A DNA stretch of 64,000 nt from Geodermatophilus sabuli (GTDB taxonomy: Bacteria; Actinomycetota; Actinomycetes; Mycobacteriales; Geodermatophilaceae): contig NZ_JAAGWF010000003.1 of the NCBI RefSeq assembly GCF_010686765.1, positions 1 to 64,000 on the forward strand, in the 5' to 3' direction. Both the position numbers and the translations under genes were made by a program. Positions 26,681 to 36,001 of this stretch are shown here, in pieces. The notes under the pieces were generated by a model. The model was given only the letters and a program-made list of their open reading frames with translations, was not told where the DNA came from and did not search any database. The stretch's first letter is position 1. Each line of letters opens with the position of its first letter.

Positions 26681-28186
26681 ATGAGCGCGCGGCGGGTCAT
26701 GGGGACCGAGATCGAGTACGGCATCTCGGTGCCGGGGCAGCCGTCGGCGAACCCGACCACCCTGTCCAGCCTGGTCGTGAACGCGTGGGCGGTGGCCGAG
26801 GCGCCGACCCCACGGCGGCCGCGCTGGGACTTCGAGGAGGAGTCGCCGCTGCGCGACGCCCGCGGGTTCGACCTGTCGCCGGCGCAGGCGCTGGACCACA
26901 ACGACCTGGACGAGGACTCGGGGATGGCCAACGTCATCCTCACCAACGGCGCGCGGCTCTACGTGGACCACGCGCACCCGGAGTACTCGACGCCGGAGGT
27001 CACCAACCCGCGTGACGTCGTCCTGTGGGACAAGGCGGGGGAGCAGGTGATGGCCGAGGCGGCCCGTCGGGCCGCCCGGATCCCGGGTACCCAGCCGATC
27101 CAGCTGTACAAGAACAACACCGACGGCAAGGGCGCCTCCTACGGCGCCCACGAGAACTACCTGATGGACCGGCGGACACCGTTCCTGGACATCATCCGCG
27201 GGCTGATCCCGTTCTTCGTGACCCGCCAGGTCGTCGCCGGGTCGGGGCGGGTCGGCATCGGCACGGAAGGCCGGACGCAGGGCTTCCAGCTCTCCCAGCG
27301 GGCGGACTTCTTCGAGGTCGAGGTGGGCCTGGAGACGACGCTCAAGCGGCCGATCATCAACACCCGCGACGAGCCGCACGCCGACGCCGACAAGTACCGC
27401 CGGCTGCACGTGATCATCGGCGACGCCAACCTCGCCGAGCTGTCGACGTACCTGAAGGTCGGGACGACGTCCCTCGTGCTGGCGATGATCGAGGCGCGGA
27501 CGCTCACCCAGGACCTCTCGCTGGAGGAGCCGGTGGCGGCCCTGCAGGCGGTCAGCCACGACCCCTCCCTGTCGCACAAGGTGCGGCTGCGCGACGGGCG
27601 CCGGATGACCGCTCTGGAGGTGCAGGAGGCCTATCTGGAGATGGCCCAGCGGCACGTCGACCGGCGCGGGGACGGCGACGAGCAGACCGCCGACGTGCTG
27701 CGCCGGTGGGCCGAGGTGCTCGAGGACCTCGCGGTCGACCCCATGCGCTGCGCGGACCGCCTCGACTGGCCGGCCAAGCTGCGGCTGCTGGAGGGCTACC
27801 GCTCCCGTGACGGGCTGGGCTGGGGCGACTCCCGGCTGCACCTGGTCGACCTGCAGTACTCCGACGTCCGTCCGGAGAAGGGGCTGTACCACCGGCTGGT
27901 GGCCCGCGGGTCGATGCAGCGGCTGCTCGCCGACGACGAGGTGACGCGGGCGATGGTGCACCCGCCCACCGACACCCGCGCCTTCTTCCGCGGGGAGTGC
28001 CTGCGGCGCTACCCGGCCCAGGTGGCCGCCGCCTCCTGGGACTCGGTGGTCTTCGACCTCGGCCGGGAGAACCTGGTACGGATCCCGACGATGGAGCCGC
28101 TGCGCGGCACCCGCGATCACGTGGGGGGCCTGTTCGAGTCGACGTCGAGCGCGCAGGAGCTGGTCGACACCATCACCGGCGGCTGA
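26681..28186 (+). CDS. dop: Depupylase / Pup deamidase Dop
   Basis: Dop deamidates the C-terminal Gln of Pup to Glu, making it ready for ligation, and also removes Pup from tagged proteins. It has 501 aa with a glutamine-synthetase-like fold. [14 protein letters not shown] carries the first metal Glu, the Dop-specific loop lies near [27 protein letters not shown] holds the catalytic Asp, and [20 protein letters not shown] follows. PafA (31109) is its paralogue, but the loop and the longer sequence mark this as Dop. It precedes pup, whose Gln end needs Dop. Confidence 0.96.
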   Translation: MSARRVMGTEIEYGISVPGQPSANPTTLSSLVVNAWAVAEAPTPRRPRWDFEEESPLRDARGFDLSPAQALDHNDLDEDSGMANVILTNGARLYVDHAHPEYSTPEVTNPRDVVLWDKAGEQVMAEAARRAARIPGTQPIQLYKNNTDGKGASYGAHENYLMDRRTPFLDIIRGLIPFFVTRQVVAGSGRVGIGTEGRTQGFQLSQRADFFEVEVGLETTLKRPIINTRDEPHADADKYRRLHVIIGDANLAELSTYLKVGTTSLVLAMIEARTLTQDLSLEEPVAALQAVSHDPSLSHKVRLRDGRRMTALEVQEAYLEMAQRHVDRRGDGDEQTADVLRRWAEVLEDLAVDPMRCADRLDWPAKLRLLEGYRSRDGLGWGDSRLHLVDLQYSDVRPEKGLYHRLVARGSMQRLLADDEVTRAMVHPPTDTRAFFRGECLRRYPAQVAAASWDSVVFDLGRENLVRIPTMEPLRGTRDHVGGLFESTSSAQELVDTITGG

Positions 28187-28230
28187 TCCACCGCCCTGCC
28201 GGTCGACACCCGATCGTCACCGGGCGCGGG

Positions 28231-28236
28231 TAACTT
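28231..28236 (+). promoter_or_regulatory. Candidate -10 element before pup
   Basis: TAACTT lies 52 nt before ATG 28289. A ribosome site (TGGAGG) follows, so pup would have a short leader. It may also drive the downstream endonuclease and proteasome genes. Confidence 0.4.
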
Positions 28237-28288
28237 CGGCTCAGGCACCAGCGCACACGCGAGGTGCACCGAGACCTGGAGGCACCCC

Positions 28289-28498
28289 ATGGCCACGAGG
28301 GACACCGGCGGGCAGCAGAAGGCGACGCGGACCCGGGAGGAGACCGACGAGGCGGAGGCGTCGGTCGACACCGAGGTCGCCGAGCGTCACAAGGAGATGA
28401 GCGAGGACGTCGACTCGATCCTCGACGAGATCGACGAGGTCCTCGAGGAGAACGCCGAGGAGTTCGTCAGGTCGTATGTGCAAAAAGGGGGTCAGTGA
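28289..28498 (+). CDS. pup: Prokaryotic ubiquitin-like protein Pup
   Basis: Pup is the 69-residue tag attached through its C-terminus to lysines of proteins meant for the proteasome. It is mostly disordered, with the ARC-binding helix in about residues 28-58 (EVAERHKEMSEDVDSILDEI) and the C-terminal SYVQKGGQ. Because it ends in Gln, it must be deamidated by Dop before PafA can use it. It is strongly acidic. ATG 28289 has a TGGAGG site. The next gene starts only about 36 nt downstream. Confidence 0.97.
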   Translation: MATRDTGGQQKATRTREETDEAEASVDTEVAERHKEMSEDVDSILDEIDEVLEENAEEFVRSYVQKGGQ

Positions 28499-28534
28499 CC
28501 ATCCTCGGCTGATTCTCTCGAATTGGTCGAAGTC

Positions 28535-29062
28535 GTGGCGGACTTCCCCGGGACGCGCGCCACTCGCAGTGGGACGTACACCCACGGCAAGCCCTGTCAC
28601 AACGCGCGCGGCAGAGCATCGACAGACGGAGTGGGCGGGGCGCGGACGTACCACCTCACACGGCGGTACGGCATCACGGCTGGGGAAGCCGACGCGAAGC
28701 TCGAGTACCAGGGCGGGCTCTGTGCGATCTGCCGGACCGCGCCGGCGGCGCACGTCGACCACGACCACGTCACCGGAGCGGTGCGGGCGCTGCTGTGCTC
28801 CACCTGCAACGGCGGGCTGGGCCAGTTCGCGGACGATCCCGGCCTCATGCACGTCGCCGCGCTGTACGCCGAGGGTCATCGCGAGCAGCAGGCCCTCGCC
28901 CGGCTCCCGGAGACACCGGGCGTCCGGCCCGGGGCCGACGGCCGACCGGGGGAGCCGCCGGTAGGGTCGCAGCGACGTCCTGGTGCGGCCCGAGGCACGC
29001 GGTCCACCGGACGGGTCAACGGGGAACGCCGACAGGGTGCGGCAGGAGAGGTGGATGGGTGA
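28535..29062 (+). CDS. Endonuclease VII-like (HNH) protein in the pup-prcB interval
   Basis: This 175-residue protein contains a recombination-endonuclease-VII-type HNH/zinc domain: [18 protein letters not shown], then GLCAICR (first C-x2-C), [20 protein letters not shown] with the HxDHDH catalytic stretch, and [11 protein letters not shown] (second C-x2-C). The C-terminal 50 residues are low-complexity. It lies between pup and prcB, and its stop overlaps the prcB start (GTGA), so it is co-translated with the proteasome. Similar genes occur at this place in other Actinobacteria (from memory), but no role is known. The GTG 28535 start is uncertain; a TTG lies at 28523. Confidence 0.8.
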   Translation: MADFPGTRATRSGTYTHGKPCHNARGRASTDGVGGARTYHLTRRYGITAGEADAKLEYQGGLCAICRTAPAAHVDHDHVTGAVRALLCSTCNGGLGQFADDPGLMHVAALYAEGHREQQALARLPETPGVRPGADGRPGEPPVGSQRRPGAARGTRSTGRVNGERRQGAAGEVDG

Positions 29063-29901
29063 CCGAGTCGTCAGCTGGCCGGAGCGGGTTCTCGCCCGCG
29101 TACCTGGACCGGGTGGGTTCCTCGTTCACCGACTTCCTGGCGTCGGCCGCGCCCGACCTGCTGCCGGGCCGCCGTCCGGTGCCGCCGCTGCCGGCCGGTG
29201 ACCTCACCCCGCACGGGACCACGATCGTCGCGGTGACCTACGCGGACGGCGTCCTGATGGGCGGCGACCGGCGCGCCACCATGGGCAACCTGATCTCCAG
29301 CCGGGACATCGAGAAGGTGTACGCGGCGGACGCCTGGTCGGTCATCGGCATCGCGGGCGCGGCGGGCATCGCCATCGAGATGGTCAAGCTCTACCAGGTC
29401 GAGCTCGAGCACTACGAGAAGATCGAGGGCCTCACCCTCTCCCTCGACGGCAAGGCCAACCGGCTGGCCCAGATGATCCGCGGCAACCTCGGCGCCGCCA
29501 TGCAGGGCCTGGCCGTCGTCCCGTTGTTCGCCGGGTACGACCTCGACGCGGCGCCGGGCACCTCCCCGGGGCGGATCTTCAGTTACGACGTCACGGGCGG
29601 GAACTACGAGGAGCGCGGCTACTCGGCCGTCGGCTCCGGATCGCTGTTCGCCCGCAGCTCGCTGAAGAAGACGTGGCGGCCGGACCTCTCGGCGGCCGAC
29701 GCCACCCGCACGGTCGTCGAGTCCCTCTACGACGCCGCCGACGACGACTCCGCCACCGGCGGGCCCGACCCGGTGCGCCGGCTGTACCCGATCGTCTACC
29801 GGGTCGATGCCGAGGGCGCCGTCCGGCTGACCGACGACGAGGTCTCCGCCGTCGCCGCCACCATCGTCACCGAGCGGTCCGCCGCGGACGGGCAGGGCTG
29901 A
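29059..29901 (+). CDS. prcB: 20S proteasome beta subunit PrcB
   Basis: This is the catalytic beta subunit of the 20S proteasome, 280 aa. A propeptide of about 53 residues ends in PHG, followed by [20 protein letters not shown]. Thr54 becomes the N-terminal nucleophile after self-cleavage, and Asp and Lys residues of the active site follow in [10 protein letters not shown] and the later region. The [17 protein letters not shown] segment is typical of bacterial beta subunits. GTG 29059 overlaps the endonuclease stop, and prcA follows after 4 nt. Together they form the operon pup-endoVII-prcB-prcA. Confidence 0.96.
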   Translation: MTESSAGRSGFSPAYLDRVGSSFTDFLASAAPDLLPGRRPVPPLPAGDLTPHGTTIVAVTYADGVLMGGDRRATMGNLISSRDIEKVYAADAWSVIGIAGAAGIAIEMVKLYQVELEHYEKIEGLTLSLDGKANRLAQMIRGNLGAAMQGLAVVPLFAGYDLDAAPGTSPGRIFSYDVTGGNYEERGYSAVGSGSLFARSSLKKTWRPDLSAADATRTVVESLYDAADDDSATGGPDPVRRLYPIVYRVDAEGAVRLTDDEVSAVAATIVTERSAADGQG

Positions 29902-29905
29902 TCCC

Positions 29906-30772
29906 ATGACCATGCCGTACTACGCCTCGCCCGAGCAGCTCATGCGGGACCGCTCGGAGTACGCCCGCAAGGGCATCTCCCGCGGTCGCAGCGTCGCCGT
30001 GGTGACCTACGCCGACGGTGTGCTGTTCATCGCCGAGAACCCCAGCTCGACGCTGCACAAGGTCGGCGAGATCTACGACCGCATCGGCTTCGCCGCCGTC
30101 GGCCGGTACAGCGAGTTCGAGAGCCTCCGGGTGGCCGGTGTGCGGCTGGCCGACGTCCGCGGGTACTCCTACAACCGGCGCGACGTCACCGGCCGGGTCA
30201 TCGCCAACGCCTACGCCCAGACCCTCGGCGAGATCTTCACCCAGCAGACCAAGCCCTACGAGGTGGAGCTCTGCGTCGCCGAGGTGGGCGACACCCCGGA
30301 GAACGACCAGCTCTACCGGCTCACCTTCGACGGCTCGGTCGTCGACGAGCCCGACTTCATCGTCATGGGCGGTCAGGCCGACGCCGTGAGCGGCAACCTG
30401 CGGGAGCACTACCTGCCCGGCATGAGCCTGGCCGAGGCGCTCCAGGTCGGCGTGCAGGCCCTGTCCGCGGTCAGCCCCGCCACGACGGCCGGCGCCGACG
30501 GCGGCCCGAAGCTGCTCACGGCGGAGCAGATCGAGGTCGCCGTGCTCGACCGGCGCCGGCCCAAGCGCGCCTTCCGCCGGGTCGTCGGGGCCGCCCTGCA
30601 CCGGCTGCTCGACCGGGGCGACGTCGCGGCCGTCGAGGACGTGGAGGAGCCGCACACCGCCGCTCACGCGCCCAGCACGCCGGCCCCGGGCACCCCCGCC
30701 GGGCTCGGCGACCCCAGCGCCCCCGACACCGGTGGCACGGCCGGCAGCGGGGGACAGGCCCCCACCACCTGA
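29906..30772 (+). CDS. prcA: 20S proteasome alpha subunit PrcA
   Basis: The alpha subunit forms the outer, non-catalytic rings and the gate of the 20S proteasome. It has 288 aa. The N-terminal [21 protein letters not shown] is the gating segment, then [23 protein letters not shown] and the proteasome fold [22 protein letters not shown] follow. The C-terminal 60 residues are rich in Ala, Pro, Gly and Thr and probably disordered. It begins 4 nt after prcB. ARC docks to this subunit through its QYL tail. Confidence 0.96.
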   Translation: MTMPYYASPEQLMRDRSEYARKGISRGRSVAVVTYADGVLFIAENPSSTLHKVGEIYDRIGFAAVGRYSEFESLRVAGVRLADVRGYSYNRRDVTGRVIANAYAQTLGEIFTQQTKPYEVELCVAEVGDTPENDQLYRLTFDGSVVDEPDFIVMGGQADAVSGNLREHYLPGMSLAEALQVGVQALSAVSPATTAGADGGPKLLTAEQIEVAVLDRRRPKRAFRRVVGAALHRLLDRGDVAAVEDVEEPHTAAHAPSTPAPGTPAGLGDPSAPDTGGTAGSGGQAPTT

Positions 30773-30809
30773 CGGCGTCCTCCGGCCGCCGGCGGGGTGG
30801 GCCGGGCGC

Positions 30810-31043
30810 ATGCCCAGCTGCGAGGTGGACCGGCCCGGCGTCCGGGGGGCGCGGGAGCTGATCGACGCCGGCCGGGTCGACGTCGACACCGAGAAGCGCC
30901 ACGCCTTCCCCTTCGGTGACCTCCGCCCGGTGGACCGGGCCGCGCTGGTCCACGCGGAGCAACGCGCGGCGCAGGACGACCACCGGGAGATCGGGGAGGT
31001 GGCCGACGACCTGCTCGGCCGGCTGGACGCGCGGCAGGGATGA
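30810..31043 (+). CDS. Conserved-looking small protein between prcA and pafA
   Basis: This 77-residue ORF has a compact, charged middle: GARELIDAGRVDVDTEKRHAFPFGDLRPVDRAALVHAEQRAAQ, then DDHREIGEVADDLLGRLD. The pattern looks like a real folded, helical protein. I do not recognise a named family, though similar DTEKxHxxPFGDL sequences may exist in other Actinobacteria. No membrane segment is visible. ATG 30810 was chosen because protein-like sequence begins there. Its place between prcA and pafA suggests a link to pupylation or simple co-location. Confidence 0.6.
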   Translation: MPSCEVDRPGVRGARELIDAGRVDVDTEKRHAFPFGDLRPVDRAALVHAEQRAAQDDHREIGEVADDLLGRLDARQG

Positions 31044-31096
31044 CGGGGACCCGCCGGGCGGCACGCCGAGGCCGCGCTTCCGTCGGTGTCGCGGCC

Positions 31097-31102
31097 TAGA
31101 GT
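31097..31102 (+). promoter_or_regulatory. Candidate -10 element, leaderless pafA
   Basis: TAGAGT ends 6 nt before GTG 31109, with no ribosome site between. Confidence 0.55.
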
Positions 31103-31108
31103 CGGATC

Positions 31109-32467
31109 GTGGACCGACGGATCTTCGGGATCGAGACCGAGTACGGCGTCACGTGCACCTTCCGCGGCCAGCGTCGGTTGTCCCCGGACGAGGTGGCCCG
31201 CTACCTGTTCCGCCGGGTGGTCTCGTGGGGGCGCAGCTCGAACGTCTTCCTGCGCAACGGCTCGCGCCTGTACCTCGACGTCGGCAGCCACCCCGAGTAC
31301 GCCACCGCCGAGTGCGACGACCTCACCGAGCTCGTCGTCCACGACAAGGCGGGGGAGCGGATCCTCGAGGGCCTGCTGGTCGACGCCGAGCAGCGGCTGG
31401 CCGAGGAGGGCGTCACCGGCGACATCTACCTGTTCAAGAACAACACCGACTCGGCCGGCAACAGCTACGGCTGCCACGAGAACTACCTGGTCGGCCGGCA
31501 CGGGGAGTTCAGCCGGCTGGCCGACGTCCTCATCCCGTTCCTCGTCAGCCGGCAGATCGTCGTCGGCGCCGGCAAGGTGCTGCAGACGCCGCGGGGGGCC
31601 ATCTACTGCGTCAGCCAGCGCGCCGAGCACATCTGGGAGGGCGTCTCCAGCGCCACCACCCGGTCCCGGCCGATCATCAACACCCGCGACGAGCCGCACG
31701 CCGACGCGGAGCGCTACCGGCGCCTGCACGTCATCGTCGGCGACTCGAACATGAACGAGACGACGACGCTGCTCAAGGTGGCCATCACCGACCTGGTGCT
31801 GCGGATGATCGAGGCCGGCGTCCCGATCAAGGACATGACGCTGGAGAACCCGATCCGGGCCATCCGCGAGATCAGCCACGACATGACCGGACGGCGCAAG
31901 GTGCGGCTGGCCAACGGCCGGGAGATGTCGGCCCTGGAGATCCAGTCGGAGTACCACAGCCGCGCCGCGGAGTTCGTCGACCGCGAGGGCTTCGGCCCGG
32001 TGCACCGGCAGATGCTGGAGCTGTGGGGGCGGGTGCTCAAGGCCGTCGACTCCGGCGACCTGTCGCTGATCGACCGCGAGATCGACTGGGCGACCAAGTT
32101 CTCGCTGATCGAGCGCTACCGCGCCAAGCGCGACCTGCCGCTGTCCCACCCGCGGATCGCGCAGATGGACCTCGCCTACCACGACATCAGCCGCACCCGG
32201 GGCCTGTACTACCTGCTGGAGCGGGCCAACCAGGTCGACCGGGTGGCCCACGAGCCGCGGGTGTTCGAGGCCAAGAACGTCCCCCCGCAGACCACCCGTG
32301 CCCGGCTGCGCGGGGAGTTCATCCGCAAGGCGCAGGAGAAGCGGCGCGACTTCACCGTCGACTGGGTGCACCTCAAGCTCAACGACCAGGCCCAGCGCAC
32401 CGTCCTGTGCAAGGACCCCTTCAAGGCCGTCGACGAGCGGGTGGACAAGCTCATCGCCTCGATGTGA
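31109..32467 (+). CDS. pafA: Pup--protein ligase PafA
   Basis: PafA uses ATP to phosphorylate the C-terminal Glu of Pup and joins it to a lysine of the target protein. It has 452 aa, a usual length. It has a glutamine-synthetase-like fold: [14 protein letters not shown] with metal Glu, [17 protein letters not shown] with the catalytic Asp, [40 protein letters not shown], and a C-terminal domain around [20 protein letters not shown]. It lacks the Dop loop, which separates it from the paralogue at 26681. A leaderless start is likely. Confidence 0.97.
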   Translation: MDRRIFGIETEYGVTCTFRGQRRLSPDEVARYLFRRVVSWGRSSNVFLRNGSRLYLDVGSHPEYATAECDDLTELVVHDKAGERILEGLLVDAEQRLAEEGVTGDIYLFKNNTDSAGNSYGCHENYLVGRHGEFSRLADVLIPFLVSRQIVVGAGKVLQTPRGAIYCVSQRAEHIWEGVSSATTRSRPIINTRDEPHADAERYRRLHVIVGDSNMNETTTLLKVAITDLVLRMIEAGVPIKDMTLENPIRAIREISHDMTGRRKVRLANGREMSALEIQSEYHSRAAEFVDREGFGPVHRQMLELWGRVLKAVDSGDLSLIDREIDWATKFSLIERYRAKRDLPLSHPRIAQMDLAYHDISRTRGLYYLLERANQVDRVAHEPRVFEAKNVPPQTTRARLRGEFIRKAQEKRRDFTVDWVHLKLNDQAQRTVLCKDPFKAVDERVDKLIASM

Positions 32468-32532
32468 GGAAGGGCCCCTCCTCCCCACCCCCCCGCCCGC
32501 TCGGGGCGGGACGCGGGAGGGGGCCTGGCCCC
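32468..32532. repeat. Dispersed palindromic element, copy 6
   Basis: Immediately after the pafA stop, GGAAGGGCCCCTCCTCCCCA at the left pairs with ACGCGGGAGGGGGCC at the right, with a core CCCGCCCGCTCGGGGCGGG hairpin. It ends 16 nt before the stop of the opposing DUF3866 gene. Confidence 0.7.
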
Positions 32533-32547
32533 GGGTGCGATCGGAGA

Positions 32548-33651
32548 TCAGTCGGGGACCGGCACCTGCAGGGCGGCGTAGCGGCCGGCGGCCGCCGCGG
32601 CGAGGAAGTAGGGGCGCTCCTCGTCGTAGCCGCGACCCATCGTCGACAGCGGCACGGGCGAGAGTCCCAGGGCCTTCTCCAGCCCGTCGACGTCGACCCA
32701 GACGACCGGGTTGCGCTCCGGCTGCCCGGCGAGGTCCTCCTCGACCTGCCCGCCGAGCTCGGACCCCAGCCCCCGGGGCGCCACCAGGGTCACGCCGGCC
32801 AGCGCCACCCGGCCGAAGGCGGTCAGCGAGTGGTGGGAGACCCCGCGGTGACGGGGGCGCGGGTCGGCGGCGGAGATCCGCAGCGCGCCGACCGCCTGTC
32901 CGCCCAGGACGGTGACCGCGTTGCACGCCTCGCCCGCGGCCACCCCGGAGAAGCCCCACGGCGTCCCGGTGCCGAGGTTCCCCGGCCCCTGCGTCACGAT
33001 CGCCACGTCCGCGCCCAGCACGTGCTTGGCGGCCAGCAGCCCGGTGTGCAGGGTGACCGCCTCGACGTCCCCGCCGAACGCCTGGCCGACGGTGACCACG
33101 CCGGCCAGTGACGGGGCCAGGGCCGAGACCGTGCGCGAGAAGCCGCTCACCAGTGCGCCGCCGTCGGTCATCACGTAGGCGACCGCCAGGTCGGGGTCGG
33201 TGGCCAGCACGCCGATGAGGGCGGCCGGGAGCGCGGAGTGCAGGTCGGCGACGACGACCGGCATGCCACCGAGGTCCTCGGCGTCGGCGATGGTGCGGTG
33301 GTGCTCGGTGTCCTGCTCGTCGACGCCCTGCACGGCGACCTGCAGCGGCGTGTACCGGGCCTTGACCAGGTGCCCCGGCCCGGAAGGGTCCGGCGGCAAC
33401 CGGTCGGGGACGGCGACGACGAGGGCGTAGCCCCCGGTGCCGAGCCGCTGCGCCCAGGCGGTCGTGTTCAGCAGCACCTCGTCGCCGACCTCGGGGACGC
33501 CGACCAGCGACGGGTGTGCCAGCGCCCGCAGCTCACCGTCCTCGGGCACCTGCACGGTCAGCTCTTGGGCGTCCCGCCAGGCCCGGCCCAGCGCGGTCAC
33601 CGTGCCGCGTCGCCATCGGATGCGCTGCGTCGTCGTTCCCTGTTCCCCCAC
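32548..33651 (-). CDS. DUF3866 family protein
   Basis: This 367-residue protein fits the DUF3866 family. It begins IRWRRGTVTALGRAWRDAQELTVQV (a small beta domain), then GDEVLLNTTAWAQRLGTGGYALVVA and a larger alpha/beta part with PVVVADLHSALPAALIG, AYVMTDGGALVSGFSRTV, VAIVTQGPGNLGTGTPWGFSG and SHHSLTAFGRVALAGVTLV. The function is unknown. No signal peptide or membrane helix is clear. It is flanked by palindromic elements on both sides and sits between pafA and pafB. TACGCT lies 6 nt before the GTG start on the minus strand. Confidence 0.87.
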   Translation of the reverse strand: MGEQGTTTQRIRWRRGTVTALGRAWRDAQELTVQVPEDGELRALAHPSLVGVPEVGDEVLLNTTAWAQRLGTGGYALVVAVPDRLPPDPSGPGHLVKARYTPLQVAVQGVDEQDTEHHRTIADAEDLGGMPVVVADLHSALPAALIGVLATDPDLAVAYVMTDGGALVSGFSRTVSALAPSLAGVVTVGQAFGGDVEAVTLHTGLLAAKHVLGADVAIVTQGPGNLGTGTPWGFSGVAAGEACNAVTVLGGQAVGALRISAADPRPRHRGVSHHSLTAFGRVALAGVTLVAPRGLGSELGGQVEEDLAGQPERNPVVWVDVDGLEKALGLSPVPLSTMGRGYDEERPYFLAAAAAGRYAALQVPVPD

Positions 33652-33657
33652 GCGGGC

Positions 33658-33663
33658 AGCGTA
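33658..33663 (-). promoter_or_regulatory. Candidate -10 element before DUF3866 gene
   Basis: On the minus strand TACGCT ends 6 nt before GTG 33651. Confidence 0.5.
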
Positions 33664-33720
33664 AGGACCCCGGCGCCCCCCACGCCTCGCAGGCTGGGCG
33701 CGGGCCCCTGCACCGGGGCC
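33664..33720. repeat. Dispersed palindromic element, copy 7 (reverse orientation)
   Basis: AGGACCCCGGCGCCCCCCAC at the left pairs with GCGCGGGCCCCTGCACCGGG at the right; the core GCCTCGCAGGCTGGGCGC is the inverse of the core of copy 10. It lies upstream of both divergent genes, DUF3866 and pafB, so unlike the others it cannot be a simple terminator. Confidence 0.75.
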
Positions 33721-33749
33721 GCTCCGAGTGGCGATACGTGGCGGGGCCC

Positions 33750-33755
33750 TAGTCT
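33750..33755 (+). promoter_or_regulatory. Candidate -10 element, leaderless pafB
   Basis: TAGTCT ends 6 nt before GTG 33762. Confidence 0.55.
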
Positions 33756-33761
33756 GGGCGC

Positions 33762-34730
33762 GTGGCGGCGAAGCGGGCAGAGCGGCTGGTGAACCTGGTC
33801 ATCGCCCTGCTCGGCACCCGGCAGTACGTGACGGCGGCGCGGATCCGGGCGACGGTCCCGGGCTACGAGCCCGAGGACGGCACCGCCCGCGCCGACGAGG
33901 CCTTCAAGCGCATGTTCGAGCGGGACAAGGCCGAGCTGCGCGAGATGGGCGTGCCCCTGGAGACCGGCCGCACCAGCGTCTTCGACACCGAGGACGGCTA
34001 CCGGATCGCCCGGGCCGACTACGAGCTCCCGGAGATCACCCTCACCGGCGACGAGGCGGCGGCCGTCGGGCTGGCGCTGCGGCTGTGGGAGTCCGCGCAG
34101 CTGGCCGGTGCCGCCCAGAGCGCCCTGGTCAAGCTCAAGGCGGCCGGGGTCGACGTCGACACCTCCCGCGCCATCCCGCTGCGCCCGCGCCTGGACTCCG
34201 ACGAGCCGGCCTTCGAGCCCTGCTACGCCGCGGCGCGCGACCGGAGGACGCTGGAGTTCGACTACCGCCGTCCCGACGAGGAGACCCCCAGCCGCCGGCA
34301 CGTGCAGCCCTGGGGCGTGGTGGCCTGGCACGGCCGCTGGTACCTGGGCGGGCTCGACCTCGACCGGCAGGCACCGCGGGTGTTCCGGCTCTCCCGGGTG
34401 ACCGGCACGCCGCGCGCCACAGGCCCGGAGGGTGCCTTCGAGCCGCCGGCCGACGTCGACCTCGCCGCCATGGTCGCCGGCCAGTCCAGCGGCGACGAGC
34501 AGCTCGTCGTCGTCCGCGCGCGGCCGGGCACCGCCATCGGGCTGCGCCGGCACGCCACCCCCCTCGGCCCGGGTGAGGACGGCGACGACCGGCTGCAGCT
34601 GCGCACCACCGATCCGCTGCGGCTGGCCGACCAGCTGGCCGCGTACGGACCCGACATCGTCGTCGAGGCACCGACGGTGGTCCGCGCGGCCGTCGTCGAG
34701 CGGCTGACCCGCCTGGCGGCGATGGCATGA
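33762..34730 (+). CDS. pafB: WYL-domain transcriptional regulator PafB
   Basis: With PafC this forms the PafBC activator of the LexA-independent DNA-damage response in mycobacteria (established there). It has 322 aa. The N-terminal winged HTH starts RAERLVNLVIALLGTRQYVTAARIRATV and continues with DEAFKRMFERDKAELREMGVPL. The WYL domain is near residues 145-215 with RHVQPWGVVAWHGRWYLGGLDLDR, where WYL is intact. The C-terminal WCX extension follows. It overlaps pafC by 4 nt (ATGA), so both are made in equal amounts. Confidence 0.93.
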   Translation: MAAKRAERLVNLVIALLGTRQYVTAARIRATVPGYEPEDGTARADEAFKRMFERDKAELREMGVPLETGRTSVFDTEDGYRIARADYELPEITLTGDEAAAVGLALRLWESAQLAGAAQSALVKLKAAGVDVDTSRAIPLRPRLDSDEPAFEPCYAAARDRRTLEFDYRRPDEETPSRRHVQPWGVVAWHGRWYLGGLDLDRQAPRVFRLSRVTGTPRATGPEGAFEPPADVDLAAMVAGQSSGDEQLVVVRARPGTAIGLRRHATPLGPGEDGDDRLQLRTTDPLRLADQLAAYGPDIVVEAPTVVRAAVVERLTRLAAMA

Positions 34731-35710
34731 GCGCGCCCACGACGACCGAGCGGATGACCCGGCTGCTCGCCCTCGTCCCCTACCTCACCGCCCGGCAGGA
34801 GGGCGTGCCGCTGGCCGAGGCCGCCCGCGACTTCGGCGTCCCGGAGCGGCAGCTGCGCCGCGACCTCGAGCTGCTGTGGATGTGCGGCCTGCCCGGTTAC
34901 GGCCCCGGCGACCTCATCGACCTCGTCTTCGAGGGCGACCGGGTGAGGGTCACGTTCACCGCCGGCATGGTGCGGCCGCTGCGGCTGACCACCGACGAGG
35001 CGGTCGCGCTGGTCGTCGCGCTGCGCACGCTGCTGGAGCTGCCGGGCCTCGCCGAGCGGGACGCGGTCAGCCGGGCGCTGGCCAAGGTGTCGACCGTCGC
35101 CGGGCACGCCGGCGACCGGGTCAGCCCCGTGGCGCTGTCGGTGGACGCCCGCGAGCAGGCCCTCGCCGTCGTCCGGGAGGGGCTGGAGCGCCGACGCGCG
35201 CTGCACCTGCACTACTACGTACCGACCCGGGACGAGCGCACCGAACGCACCGTCGACCCGATGCGGCTGCTGCTGGTCGACGGGAAGTGGTACCTGGAGG
35301 CGTGGTGCCGGCGGGCCGAGGGGGTCCGGCTGTTCCGCCTGGACCGGGTCGACGACGTGGTGGTGCTCGACGAGCCCGCCGCCCCGCCGGCCGAGGCCCA
35401 CGAGCGGGACGTGGACTCGGGCATCTACCAGCCCGAGGCCGGCGCCTCGGTGGTCCGGCTGCGGCTGGCCCGCACCGCGCGCTGGGTGGCCGAGTACTAC
35501 CCGGTCGAGGACGCCCGCGAGGTCGACGACCCGCCCGGCGGCCTGGCCGTCGCCGTCCGCACCGCCGACGTCGCCTGGGCGCGGCGGCTGGTCGCCTCCC
35601 TGGGGGGCGCCGCCACGGTCGACGAGCCGGCCGAGGTGGCCGCGGCGGTGGCCGCCGACGCACGGGCGGCGCTGGCCCGGTACGCCGACGTCGCCGGGCG
35701 CGAGGGCTAG
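34727..35710 (+). CDS. pafC: WYL-domain transcriptional regulator PafC
   Basis: This is the partner of PafB, 327 aa. The N-terminal HTH lies in ERMTRLLALVPYLTARQEGV and LAEAARDFGVPERQLRRDLELLWMCGLPG. The WYL-type domain contains TVDPMRLLLVDGKWYLEAWCRRAEGVRLFRLDR with the WYL triplet intact, and a WCX extension follows. In mycobacteria PafBC activates repair genes including recA. It overlaps the pafB stop. Its own stop codon (TAG) is also the first half of the -10 hexamer of the next gene. Confidence 0.93.
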   Translation: MSAPTTTERMTRLLALVPYLTARQEGVPLAEAARDFGVPERQLRRDLELLWMCGLPGYGPGDLIDLVFEGDRVRVTFTAGMVRPLRLTTDEAVALVVALRTLLELPGLAERDAVSRALAKVSTVAGHAGDRVSPVALSVDAREQALAVVREGLERRRALHLHYYVPTRDERTERTVDPMRLLLVDGKWYLEAWCRRAEGVRLFRLDRVDDVVVLDEPAAPPAEAHERDVDSGIYQPEAGASVVRLRLARTARWVAEYYPVEDAREVDDPPGGLAVAVRTADVAWARRLVASLGGAATVDEPAEVAAAVAADARAALARYADVAGREG

Positions 35711-35713
35711 GGT
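35708..35713 (+). promoter_or_regulatory. Candidate -10 element overlapping the pafC stop
   Basis: TAGGGT begins with the pafC stop codon and ends 7 nt before GTG 35721. Confidence 0.45.
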
Positions 35714-35720
35714 CGGGTCC

Positions 35721-35912
35721 GTGCTGCTCGTGGTGTGGATCGCCGTCGCCGTCCTCGCCGTCGTCGTGCTGGGCGTCCTGGCGTACGGGCTCGTCGGGGC
35801 ACTCAGGCGGCTGACCGGGGAACTCGCGGCGTTCGACCGCGAGCTGGCGCCGGTGCGATCGCAGCTGCAGGCCACCGCCGCCCGTGCCGCGGACACCCGT
35901 TCCTCACCCTGA
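35721..35912 (+). CDS. Small single-pass membrane protein between pafC and tatA
   Basis: This 63-residue protein has one membrane helix at residues 2-27 (LLVVWIAVAVLAVVVLGVLAYG), followed by a charged amphipathic helix (ALRRLTGELAAFDRELAPVRSQLQATAARAA). It resembles small actinobacterial membrane proteins encoded next to tatA and may itself resemble a TatA/B-like hairpin, though no Tat motif is seen. The function is unknown. It begins 10 nt after the pafC stop behind a TAGGGT hexamer. Confidence 0.65.
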   Translation: MLLVVWIAVAVLAVVVLGVLAYGLVGALRRLTGELAAFDRELAPVRSQLQATAARAADTRSSP

Positions 35913-35964
35913 GTTCACCCTCTCCCCCCCTTGTTGCGGGGGAGGCACGGGGCGCTGTGGCACG

Positions 35965-35970
35965 TAGCAT
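35965..35970 (+). promoter_or_regulatory. Candidate -10 element before tatA
   Basis: TAGCAT lies 31 nt before ATG 36002. A strong ribosome site (TTGGAGGAC) follows, so tatA has a leader. Confidence 0.5.
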
Positions 35971-36001
35971 TCGTCTCAGCCACCCGAACTTGGAGGACGA
36001 C

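Noticed and set aside
29867-32959. 1030-codon open frame on the minus strand over prcA and pafA
   Set aside because: It is antisense to prcA, pafA and the 30810 ORF, which have clear family motifs. In GC-rich DNA the antisense third frame stays open by composition.
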